Assembly (NCBI GenBank): GCA_041660925.1
Contig: JBAZVI010000004.1
Location: forward strand, 248,001-312,000
Direction of reading: 5' to 3'
Length of the DNA: 64,000 nucleotides
Source of the DNA: Elusimicrobiota bacterium
GTDB taxonomy: Bacteria; Elusimicrobiota; Elusimicrobia; UBA1565
The notes under the pieces were generated by a model. That model worked only from the letters and a program-made list of their open reading frames with translations, searched no databases and had not been told where the DNA came from. The position numbers and the translations under genes were made by a program. Numbering within the stretch: position 1 is the first letter of the stretch; each line of letters begins with the position of its first letter. Below are positions 55,279-62,779 of the stretch, in pieces.

Positions 55279-56694
55279 TCAGCCGACGGAGCCCTCCATC
55301 TCGAGCTGGATGAGGCGGTTGAGCTCGACGGCGTACTCGAGCGGCAGCTCCTTGGAGAAGGCCTCGAAGAAGCCGTTGACGACCATCGCCACGGCGTCGT
55401 TCTCCTTGAGGCCGCGGCTCATCAGGTAGAAGAGCTGCTCCTCGCCGATCTTGGAGACCGAGGCCTCGTGGCCGACCGTGCAGCGCTCGTTGCCGATCTC
55501 CATCGTGGGGTAGGTGTCCGAGCGGGAGCGCTCGTCGAGGAGCAGGGCGTCGCAGCGCACGTTGACCTTCGCGCCGACGGCCTTGGGCATCACCTTCACG
55601 AGGCCGCGGTAGGAGGCCCGCCCGCCGTCCTTGCTGATGGACTTCGAGAGGATGGTCCCCGAGGTGTCGGGCGCGGCGAAGACGAGCTTGCCGCCGGTGT
55701 CCTGGTGCTGGCCCTTGCCGGCGAACGCGACGGAGAGGATGTCGGCGCGGGCGCGGGGGCCGACGAGGTGGACCGCCGGGAACTTCATCGTGAGCTTCGA
55801 GCCGATGTTCCCGTCGACCCACTCGACGAAGGCGTCCTCGTGCGCCTGCGCGCGCTTGGTGACGAGGTTGTAGACGTTGTTCGACCAGTTCTGGATGGTC
55901 GTGTAGCGGATGTGGGCGCCCTTGAGCGCGATGACCTCGACGACGGCCGCGTGCAGCGCGTCGGCCGCGTAGGTGGGGGCGGTACACCCCTCGATGTAGT
56001 GGACGCTCGAGCCCTCGTCGGCGATGATGAGGGTGCGCTCGAACTGACCGGAGCGCTCGGCGTTGATGCGGAAGTAGGCCTGCAGGGGCATGGTCACCTT
56101 CGCCCCCTTGGGGATGTAGATGAAGGAGCCGCCCGACCAGACCGCCGAGTTGAGCGCGGAAAACTTGTTGTCCTGGGGCGGGACGACGGTCGCGAAGTAC
56201 TTGCGCACGAGCTCCGGGTGCTCGCGCAGGCCCGTGTCCATGTCCATGAAGATGACGCCCTGCTTGGTGAGCTCGGAGTGGACCTGGTGGTAGACGGCCT
56301 CCGACTCGTACTGCGCGGTGACGCCGGCGAGGAACTTCCGCTCGGCCTCGGGGATGCCGAGCTTCTCGAAGGTGTTCTTGATGTACTCGGGGACGTCCTC
56401 CCAGTTCTTCGCCGAGCCCTCGGAGGGCTTGAGGTAGTAGAAGATCTCCTCGAACTGGATCGAGTCGAGGAGGCCGCAGTTTCCCCAGCGCGGCATGGGC
56501 TTCTTGAGGAAGGTCTCGAGGGCGCGCAGGCGGAACTCGAGCATCCACGCCGGCTCCTTCTTGCGCGCCGAGATGTCCTCGACGACCTCCCGGTTCAGGC
56601 CCTTGCGGGCCTTGAAGACGAGGGCCTCCGGGTCCTTGAACCCGTACTTGGACTGATAGTCGTCCTTGAGGTCCGAGATGTCCTTGGCCGACAT
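55279..56694 (-). CDS. sufB: SufB scaffold protein
   Basis: 471 residues, full length. VEDISARKKEPAWMLEFRLRAL, VVPPQDNKFSALNSAVWSGGSFIYIPKG, HYIEGCTAPTY, KFPAVHLVGPRARADILSVAFAGKGQHQDTGGK and ISKDGGRASYRGLVKV are characteristic. Assembly site of nascent clusters. Starts 1 nt after the sufC stop. Confidence 0.97.
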   Translation of the reverse strand: MSAKDISDLKDDYQSKYGFKDPEALVFKARKGLNREVVEDISARKKEPAWMLEFRLRALETFLKKPMPRWGNCGLLDSIQFEEIFYYLKPSEGSAKNWEDVPEYIKNTFEKLGIPEAERKFLAGVTAQYESEAVYHQVHSELTKQGVIFMDMDTGLREHPELVRKYFATVVPPQDNKFSALNSAVWSGGSFIYIPKGAKVTMPLQAYFRINAERSGQFERTLIIADEGSSVHYIEGCTAPTYAADALHAAVVEVIALKGAHIRYTTIQNWSNNVYNLVTKRAQAHEDAFVEWVDGNIGSKLTMKFPAVHLVGPRARADILSVAFAGKGQHQDTGGKLVFAAPDTSGTILSKSISKDGGRASYRGLVKVMPKAVGAKVNVRCDALLLDERSRSDTYPTMEIGNERCTVGHEASVSKIGEEQLFYLMSRGLKENDAVAMVVNGFFEAFSKELPLEYAVELNRLIQLEMEGSVG

Positions 56695-56695
56695 C

Positions 56696-57454
<759 letters not shown>

Positions 57455-57489
57455 GGATTCCTCCGGTTCCTTGAGTACGCTCATAGTCT

Positions 57490-57512
57490 ACCATACCTGA
57501 CAAAGTTGGTCA
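57490..57512 (-). promoter_or_regulatory. suf promoter with Rrf2-type dyad
   Basis: Minus-strand TATGGT (57490-57495), preceded by TGAC-N7-GTCA (57498-57512, plus strand TGACAAAGTTGGTCA). The dyad occupies the region just upstream of the -10 box, where an Rrf2 regulator would block or activate. No canonical -35. Confidence 0.5.
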
Positions 57513-57556
57513 AGATTGTCCGCCCCCCCTCGATTTTCCATAATGCTCCAGACACC

Positions 57557-58093
57557 ATGAGCATCTACACCCGGCTCGGAGACGACGGCCGCACCGACCT
57601 CTCCCGCCCCGGTCCCCGGGTCCGCAAGGACGACCCCCGGATCGCGGCGCTCGGGGAGCTCGACGAGCTCTCCTGCCGGCTCGGCTGCGCCCTGGCCGCC
57701 CTGCCGGCGAAGCCCGCCTTCGCCCCCCTGCGCTCGGCCCTGCAGCGAGTCCAGGGAGAGCTCCTCGAGCTCGGCGCGCGCTTCGCCGCCCCCCGCTCGA
57801 AGCCCTTCTCCCCCTCCCGCGTCTCGGCGCTCGAGCGGGAGATCGACCGCATGGAGAAGGAGCTCCCGCGCCTGCGGAACTTCCTCCTCCCGAGCGGCGC
57901 CCCCGCCGGAGCGGCCCTCCACCTCGCCCGCGCCGCCTGCCGGAGCGCGGAGCGCAGGGCGGCGGGACTCGGCGCCCGCGCTCCGCACGGAGGCCTGCCC
58001 TACCTCAACCGGCTCTCCGACTGGCTCTTCGTCGCCGCCCGCTGGACCAACCGCCGGCTCCGCAGGCCGGAGCCCCTCTGGAGGGGACGATGA
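57557..58093 (+). CDS. Cob(I)alamin adenosyltransferase (PduO type)
   Basis: 178 residues. MSIYTRLGDDGRTDL resembles the N-terminal ATP-binding TRxGD-GxT motif (usual TKTGDKGxT), LGELDELSCRLGCA, LPSGAPAGAALHLARAACRSAER (usual RAVCRRAER) and LNRLSDWLFVAARWTN match the family. Converts cobalamin to adenosylcobalamin. Divergent from suf; CATAAT lies 12 nt before ATG 57557. Followed with ATGA overlap by a 47-residue membrane peptide. Confidence 0.93.
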   Translation: MSIYTRLGDDGRTDLSRPGPRVRKDDPRIAALGELDELSCRLGCALAALPAKPAFAPLRSALQRVQGELLELGARFAAPRSKPFSPSRVSALEREIDRMEKELPRLRNFLLPSGAPAGAALHLARAACRSAERRAAGLGARAPHGGLPYLNRLSDWLFVAARWTNRRLRRPEPLWRGR

Positions 58094-58233
58094 GGCGCAT
58101 CGAGAGCCCGGAGGGCCGGGCGTTCCGCGAGAAGCTCTCCCGGCGCCTGATCACGGTCGGCATCGCCGTCCTCACCGTCGCGTCCGCGCTGCTCGTCGCG
58201 GCGCGCGTCCTGGAGGAGTTCTCCCGCCGCTGA
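58090..58233 (+). CDS. 47-residue single-span membrane microprotein
   Basis: ATG 58090 overlaps the adenosyltransferase stop (ATGA). A basic N-terminus (MRRIESPEGRAFREKLSRR) precedes one hydrophobic helix (LITVGIAVLTVASALLVAA) and an acidic/basic end RVLEEFSRR. Topology N-in by positive-inside rule. Function unknown; coupling and typical membrane-anchor layout support it. Confidence 0.6.
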   Translation: MRRIESPEGRAFREKLSRRLITVGIAVLTVASALLVAARVLEEFSRR

Positions 58234-58273
58234 GCCAAATGCTATCCTTCACCACCGAAGCCCCGGAGGCACG

Positions 58274-59068
58274 ATGATCCTCGATCCCGTCCGCAGTCTG
58301 GTCGATTTCCCGTTCTACCGCGAGGTCCCGAAGAAGTCCATCGCCGAGACCGTCGGCTACCTGGCCTACATCGGGCTGGTCTTCGCCCTCCTCTCGCTGA
58401 TCGCGCTCTACGCCCGAGTGGGCCCCCGCATCGACGAAGGCGCCGAGTGGGCCGCGGTCAACATCCCGACCATGACCCTCGAGAAAGGGAAGCTCTCGAG
58501 CGCGCTCCCCGGCCCCGTGCGCATCCAGCACCCGGCCAGCGAACGGCTCGCCTTCGTCATCGACACCACCCGCACCACCCCGGTCGCGCCCGCCGAGCTC
58601 GCGGCGAGCACCGCCTCGGCCTTCGTCACGCAGAACACCGTCTACGTCCTCAACAACGACAAGATGGAGGCCTACGACCTCGGCCGCGCGCAGAACGCGG
58701 AACCCGTGAAGCTCGACGCCGCCTTCTACCGCAACGCGGCCGCCGTGCTCAAGAAGGTCCTCTACCCGATCGCCTTCTTCACGACCTGGCTGGTCTTCTT
58801 CGTCTGGAAGCATCTCTCGGCGCTCGTCTACTCGCTGCTGGGCCTGCTCATCAGCGCCGGGCTCAAGGCCGAGCTCGAGCACGGGCCGCTCTACCGCGCG
58901 GCGGTCTACGCGCAGACCCCGGTCATCGTGCTCCAGGCGGTCATGCTCTTCCTGCCGCGGCCGATCCCCTACTTCGGCCTGCTCTCGCTCATCCTGGTGG
59001 GCGTGTACCTCTGGCAGGCGATCCGCCAGATGCGGCCGGCTCCCGCCGCGCCGCCGGCCGAAGCTTGA
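58274..59068 (+). CDS. DUF1189-like multi-span membrane protein
   Basis: 264 residues. First hydrophobic helix at ~28-48, an extracytoplasmic loop (~50-155), then four helices (LKKVLYPIAFFTTWLVFFVW, HLSALVYSLLGLLISAGL and following). The start (MILDPVRSLVDFPFYREVPKKSI) and layout match DUF1189. Role unknown. ATG 58274 has GGAGG upstream; TATCCT lies 25 nt further up. Confidence 0.8.
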   Translation: MILDPVRSLVDFPFYREVPKKSIAETVGYLAYIGLVFALLSLIALYARVGPRIDEGAEWAAVNIPTMTLEKGKLSSALPGPVRIQHPASERLAFVIDTTRTTPVAPAELAASTASAFVTQNTVYVLNNDKMEAYDLGRAQNAEPVKLDAAFYRNAAAVLKKVLYPIAFFTTWLVFFVWKHLSALVYSLLGLLISAGLKAELEHGPLYRAAVYAQTPVIVLQAVMLFLPRPIPYFGLLSLILVGVYLWQAIRQMRPAPAAPPAEA

Positions 59069-59502
59069 GGAAGGCCGCTCCCGCGACGCTCGCGCTGCTC
59101 GCGGCCGGAGCCCTCGCGCTCTGGGCCTGCCAGCCGCCGACGGGCTCGGGGGAGGAGCCGCGCCGCTTCCACCTCTCGGGCGTCGTTTCCGTCGCGGGCC
59201 CGCTGCACACCCGGACCGAGCGGCCGAACTCCGTGCTCTTCATCGTCGCCTCCAACGCCGCCGGGATCCCGGTGGCGATGAAGCGGACCGTGAACCCGAA
59301 GCTCCCGCTGAAGTACGAGATGAACGAGGAAGACCTGGTCCTGCCGGGGCCGGTCTGGAAGGGTTCGCTCTCGGTGAAGGCCCAGCTGAGCACCCACGGC
59401 CAGGCCGGGCTGACCCTGCACGGCGACCTGACGGGCTCGCATCCGGGCTCCGCCCGCAACGACGACGGCGGCGTCGACATCCGGATCGACCGCGAGAACT
59501 GA
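59065..59502 (+). CDS. Small lipoprotein, unknown
   Basis: 145 residues from TTG 59065 in a TTGA overlap with the DUF1189-like gene. Signal and lipobox: LALLAAGALALWACQPP (Cys22). The mature part looks like a beta-sandwich that could bind ligand (RRFHLSGVVSVAGPLHTR, SVLFIVASNAAGIPVAMKRT, GSLSVKAQLSTHG, VDIRIDREN). It resembles cytochrome-c-biogenesis/CcmH-type C-terminal modules in layout (RxSGxV...LFIxA), an uncertain impression. Confidence 0.7.
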   Translation: MRKAAPATLALLAAGALALWACQPPTGSGEEPRRFHLSGVVSVAGPLHTRTERPNSVLFIVASNAAGIPVAMKRTVNPKLPLKYEMNEEDLVLPGPVWKGSLSVKAQLSTHGQAGLTLHGDLTGSHPGSARNDDGGVDIRIDREN

Positions 59503-59508
59503 GGTCCC

Positions 59509-60273
59509 ATGATGAGAAAGCTCGTCGCGGCCGCGCTCGCCGCCCTCGTCGTCCTTCAGCCCCTCCCCGCCCTCTGCGCGACCGCGGGGGAACCCCCGCG
59601 GGGGGAGACGAGCCTCATCGAGCCCGCCGACCTGCGCAGCGAATCCTACATCCTCCCGGTCTCCGACGTGCGCGTGCACATCGACACGGCGAGCGTCACC
59701 GGCCTCTCCTGCAGCGGCCGCCCCTTCGGGATGGAGTACACGCGCTCGGTCGGCCGCAGCTACCGCTACATGGCCCAGGGCGTCTTCACGCGCGACCCCG
59801 ACCCGCGCTCGATCATCATGGGCCTCGTCGCGATGGTCGTGATGCTCCCCATCGTGGTCCTGTCGGTCCCCGCGGACCTCGTCGCGGCCCCCTTCCGGCG
59901 GCAGTGCTCCTTCGACTTCCGGGCCGAGGCCACGCTCACGCGCCCCCGCGGCCCCGAAGACGTCGAGCTGCCCGTGACCCTCGAGGCCCGGAACCTGCTC
60001 GACCCCGGGGTCGAGGGCGTCGCGGCCCCGACCTGGTTCGTCAGCATCGCGAGCGCCGCGGCCGACGCGGGCGGACGCTTCACGCTCGGCCTGCCGGGCA
60101 AGGTCGGCCGCAGCAAGGAGCTCGAGCTCGGCTGGAGCGTGAAGGGCCTGCGCTCCGGCGGCATGCGCCTGAGCCGCAGCGGCAAGGACTTCCTGCTGAC
60201 GGAGCCGGAAGAGGACTCGGAGATCGGCGCGAGCTTCGAGACGCCGCCGCCCCTCGTCATCCACCCGCACTGA
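59509..60273 (+). CDS. Exported protein, unknown
   Basis: 254 residues. Signal peptide MMRKLVAAALAALVVLQPLPALCA. Beta-rich mature domain with one internal hydrophobic segment (SIIMGLVAMVVMLPIVVLSVPADLV, ~105-128) that may be a membrane span. Last ~110 residues include VTLEARNLLDPGVEGVAAP and FTLGLPGKVGRSKELELGWSV. No family recognised. Starts 6 nt after the lipoprotein stop, same operon. Confidence 0.7.
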   Translation: MMRKLVAAALAALVVLQPLPALCATAGEPPRGETSLIEPADLRSESYILPVSDVRVHIDTASVTGLSCSGRPFGMEYTRSVGRSYRYMAQGVFTRDPDPRSIIMGLVAMVVMLPIVVLSVPADLVAAPFRRQCSFDFRAEATLTRPRGPEDVELPVTLEARNLLDPGVEGVAAPTWFVSIASAAADAGGRFTLGLPGKVGRSKELELGWSVKGLRSGGMRLSRSGKDFLLTEPEEDSEIGASFETPPPLVIHPH

Positions 60274-60298
60274 CCGGGATCCCCGGGGCGTACCCCCC

Positions 60299-60367
60299 CT
60301 GAAGAACGCAGAACGAGGAAGTCCTTCCTCTTCCCTATCGGAGAGAAAGAACGGCTGCGTTCTTCAG
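60299..60367. terminator. Inverted repeat covering a stop codon between convergent genes
   Basis: Perfect 13-bp arms CTGAAGAACGCAG (60299-60311) and CTGCGTTCTTCAG (60355-60367). The right arm contains the stop of the Trm112-like gene (60364-60366). No T-run. Likely a shared RNA 3'-end structure. Confidence 0.55.
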
Positions 60368-60528
60368 ATCGGGCGGGCTTCTTCGACGAGCATCACCGGG
60401 ATGCCGTCGCGCACCGGGTAGCGCTTGCGGCAGGCCGCGCAGTCGAGCGCGTCTTCGGAGGGATGGGCGAGCGGCCCCTTGCAGGCAGGACAGGCGAGGA
60501 TCTCCAGCAGCTTCGGGTCCAGAGTCAT
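60364..60528 (-). CDS. Trm112-like (UPF0434/YcaR) zinc-ribbon protein
   Basis: 54 residues. MTLDPKLLEILACPACKGPL, then DCAACRKRYPVRDGIPVMLVEEA. Two CxxC pairs (CPAC, CAAC) and the PVRDGIPVML end are typical of the Trm112/YcaR family. Eukaryotic Trm112 activates methyltransferases; bacterial role less clear. ATG 60528 lies exactly 6 nt after TATAAT. Confidence 0.93.
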   Translation of the reverse strand: MTLDPKLLEILACPACKGPLAHPSEDALDCAACRKRYPVRDGIPVMLVEEARPI

Positions 60529-60534
60529 ATCTCG

Positions 60535-60540
60535 ATTATA
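60535..60540 (-). promoter_or_regulatory. TATAAT, 6 nt before the Trm112-like ATG
   Basis: Minus-strand TATAAT-N6-ATG; the box overlaps the left arm of the repeat element 60537-60627. Confidence 0.55.
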
Positions 60541-60627
60541 TCAGCTCTTCCCGCCTCCACACCAGGTATCGCAACACCTGGTGTCCGGACACCAGGTGTC
60601 CGGACACCAGGCGTGAAAGCTGATATA
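60537..60627. repeat. Four 15-bp tandem repeats bounded by inverted arms
   Basis: Units begin at 60559, 60574, 60589 and 60604, consensus ACACCAGGTGTCCGG; each junction forms the palindrome GGTGTCCGGACACC. Outer arms TATATCAGCT (60537-60546) and AGCTGATATA (60618-60627) are inverted copies. Lies between a divergent Trm112-like gene and a histidine kinase gene. Confidence 0.75.
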
Positions 60628-60703
60628 TCGCTCGGATCGGCAGAATTCATCGTTAATTCGCACGGATTCAGGATTTCTTCATCATCGCGGGGACTGCCGG
60701 GGC

Positions 60704-60709
60704 TATCCT
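60704..60709 (+). promoter_or_regulatory. TATCCT -10-like box
   Basis: TATCCT sits 4 nt before ATG 60714 and 25 nt before ATG 60735, which has GAGGTG 6 nt upstream. Confidence 0.4.
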
Positions 60710-60713
60710 GAGG

Positions 60714-61484
60714 ATGACGGAAGAGGTGAGCGTCATGGCAGAGAACCTCGAACAGAAGACGGCGGCCTACCTCACGCACGAGCTCCGCGCGCCCCTGACC
60801 TCCATCCGCTGCGCCCTGGAAACGATCAAGGACTGCGAGGAGCGTCTTCCGGCCGACGAGCGACAGATGCTCGACATCGCCCTGCGCAACACGGAGCGGC
60901 TCAAGAACCTCATCGACGACATCCTCGACCTCTCCAAACTGCAGGCCGGCCGCATGCGCGTCTTCCCCGTCCCCTGCGACCCCCGCGCCCTGGCGGCCGA
61001 GGCGGTCGAAAGCCTCTCCCCGCTCGCGCGCAAGAAAGGCATCGACCTCGCGCTCGAGGTCTCGCCCCCCTGCGCGGCCGTGGACGCGGACCCGCGGCGC
61101 ACGGTGCAGGTCCTCATCAACCTCCTCTCCAACGCGCTCAAGTTCACGCCGGCGGGCGGCCGGGTGCGGGTGCGCGTCGAAGCGGGCAAGGGGGACCGGG
61201 CGGGCTATGCGCTCTTCAGCGTCAGCGACACCGGCTGCGGCATCGCCGCCGGAGACCTGCCCCGGGTGTTCCGCTTCTTCAGCCAGGCGGCGGCGGGCGA
61301 AAGGCGGATGGAAGGGACGGGGCTCGGGCTGGCCATCTCGCGCTCGATGGTGGAGCTGCAGGGAGGCGAGATCGGCGTCGAGAGCGAACCGGGGAAAGGG
61401 TCGACCTTCTCCTTCACCCTGCCGACGCACATCGCCCTCGAGGAGAAGGACCCTCAGCCGCGGCCCGCGGCCGAGCGCGCCTGA
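60714..61484 (+). CDS. Soluble histidine kinase
   Basis: 256 residues, or 249 if the start is ATG 60735. No sensor domain: almost at once comes HisKA (AAYLTHELRAPLTSIRCALETI, phospho-His near residue 22), dimerisation helices, then HATPase with NLLSNALKFTPAGG, SVSDTGCGIAAGD, FRFFSQ and GTGLGLAISRSMVEL. Likely cytosolic, dependent on a partner for input. No response regulator is adjacent. The upstream repeat array may control it. Confidence 0.93.
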   Translation: MTEEVSVMAENLEQKTAAYLTHELRAPLTSIRCALETIKDCEERLPADERQMLDIALRNTERLKNLIDDILDLSKLQAGRMRVFPVPCDPRALAAEAVESLSPLARKKGIDLALEVSPPCAAVDADPRRTVQVLINLLSNALKFTPAGGRVRVRVEAGKGDRAGYALFSVSDTGCGIAAGDLPRVFRFFSQAAAGERRMEGTGLGLAISRSMVELQGGEIGVESEPGKGSTFSFTLPTHIALEEKDPQPRPAAERA

Positions 61485-61510
61485 GAAGTCGCTCGGGCGG
61501 GCATTTTTGC

Positions 61511-61516
61511 TAAACT
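61511..61516 (+). promoter_or_regulatory. TAAACT box, 7 nt before bioY
   Basis: TGCTAAACT then 7 nt then ATG 61524; no Shine-Dalgarno. Confidence 0.45.
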
Positions 61517-61523
61517 CCCGCCC

Positions 61524-62108
61524 ATGCAGAACGAACGGACGTATCCGACCCTCTCGATCGCCGTCGCGCCCTCGGCCGCGCCCGCCGTCCGCGGCGCGGA
61601 AGTCCTGGCCTTCAGCCTGCTCATCGGCCTCTCCGCCCAGTGCGCGGTGCGCCTGCCCTTCACCCCGGTCCCGGTCACCGGCCAGACGGCCATGGTCCTG
61701 CTCGCCGGCGCGCTCTTCGGCGCCCGCCGCGGCGCGGCCGCCGTCGCGCTCTACCTGATCGAGGGCGCCGCGGGGATGCCCTTCTTCGCCTCGGGCGGCG
61801 CCGGCCTTCCCTTCCTGCTCGGCCCCACCGGCGGCTACCTCCTCTCCTTCCCCGTGGCCGCCTTCGTCGTGGGCCTGCTCGCCGAGCGCGGCTGGGGCCG
61901 CGGCTACTTCCGCGCGGCGCTCATGATGCTCGCGGGCACCGCGGTGGTCTACGGCATGGGCCTCTACGGACTGGCCCGCTTCGTCCCTCCGGGGAAGGTC
62001 CTCGCGCTGGGGCTCTACCCCTTCATCCCCGGGGACATCGCCAAGATCGCCTTCTCGGCGACCGCCCTGCCGCTGGCCTGGCGCTTCCTCCGAAGTCGGG
62101 AATCCTGA
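61524..62108 (+). CDS. bioY: Biotin transporter BioY
   Basis: 194 residues. S-component of an ECF transporter: LSAQCAVRLPFTPVPVTGQT, LLAGALFGARRGAAAVALYLIEGAAGMPFFASG, LLGPTGGYLLSFPVAAFVVG and LYPFIPGDIAKI are characteristic. Six hydrophobic helices. No EcfA/EcfT genes nearby, so it may act alone or with a shared module. The stop lies inside a hairpin. Confidence 0.95.
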   Translation: MQNERTYPTLSIAVAPSAAPAVRGAEVLAFSLLIGLSAQCAVRLPFTPVPVTGQTAMVLLAGALFGARRGAAAVALYLIEGAAGMPFFASGGAGLPFLLGPTGGYLLSFPVAAFVVGLLAERGWGRGYFRAALMMLAGTAVVYGMGLYGLARFVPPGKVLALGLYPFIPGDIAKIAFSATALPLAWRFLRSRES

Positions 62109-62122
62109 CAAGGATTCCCGAC
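62095..62122 (+). terminator. Hairpin overlapping the bioY stop
   Basis: GTCGGGAATCCT / AGGATTCCCGAC (12 bp) with loop GACA; TGA 62106-62108 is at the loop edge. No T-run. Similar to the hairpin at 41751. Confidence 0.55.
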
Positions 62123-62201
62123 TCAGCTAAGATAAGTTCTCTTCTATCGGGGAGTTTCTCCGGCGATTCCGGACGCCGGGAACAGCTTGCCTGAGCAGAG
62201 C

Positions 62202-62225
62202 AGAAATCCCCGTCAGGGGATTTCT
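62202..62225 (-). terminator. Hairpin after the GNAT gene
   Basis: AGAAATCCCC-GTCA-GGGGATTTCT, 10-bp perfect stem, 4 nt after the minus-strand stop at 62230. No T-run. Confidence 0.55.
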
Positions 62226-62229
62226 AATG

Positions 62230-62778
62230 CTACAGGAGCTTCGCGATGACGTACTCGTCTTCGAAGCGACCGTCGATGTAGGCCGCGGAGCGCCGCAGCC
62301 CTTCGACGCGGTAGCCGGCGCTGAGGTAGAGGGCCATGCCGCGGGAGTTCTCGACGCGGACCGCCGCCTCGATGCGGCGCAGGCCCCGGCGCGCGGCGTG
62401 CTCCTCCATGAGCGCCAGGAGCCGGCGGCCGAGCCCCTGCCCCCAGTAGTCCTTGAGGAGCATCATGCCGAAGCTGGCGCAGTGGCGGATCCAGGGGTGG
62501 TTCTGGTTCTCCGGGGTGAGGAGGAGGGCCCCCACCAGGACCTCGTCGTGGAAGACCCCGGCGTCGAGGGACGCGGGGCATCTATGGGTCCGCTGCAGCC
62601 GCGCCTCGAGCTCCTTCAGTTCGAAACGGCGGCCGACGTACATCATCGTGTGGGTCGTCTCCACCGCGATGCGCTCCATGAAATCCGGCAGGCGCGGGGC
62701 GTCCGCGGGCTCGAGGTGCCGCACGACGGCCTTGCGGCCGTCCTTGAGCTCGACGACGCGGGGCTCGAGGAGGGCCAT
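62230..62778 (-). CDS. GNAT-family N-acetyltransferase
   Basis: 182 residues. Acetyl-CoA fold with VGALLLTPE (beta4), FGMMLLKDYWGQGLGRRLLALMEEHA (Q-x-x-G-x-G loop) and EAAVRVENSRGMALYLSAGYRVEG. Closest to Rim/Spe-type acyltransferases; substrate unknown. Starts 1 nt after the PmbA stop, likely co-transcribed. Confidence 0.92.
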   Translation of the reverse strand: MALLEPRVVELKDGRKAVVRHLEPADAPRLPDFMERIAVETTHTMMYVGRRFELKELEARLQRTHRCPASLDAGVFHDEVLVGALLLTPENQNHPWIRHCASFGMMLLKDYWGQGLGRRLLALMEEHAARRGLRRIEAAVRVENSRGMALYLSAGYRVEGLRRSAAYIDGRFEDEYVIAKLL

Positions 62779-62779
62779 C

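Noticed and set aside
60559..60618. CRISPR array or TPGVR-repeat protein
   Set aside because: Units are 15 bp with no spacers, and the peptide repeat arises only from reading the DNA repeat in a shadow frame.
61500..61523. Biotin riboswitch or BirA operator upstream of bioY
   Set aside because: The leader is at most a few nt, and no dyad resembling a BirA site is seen.
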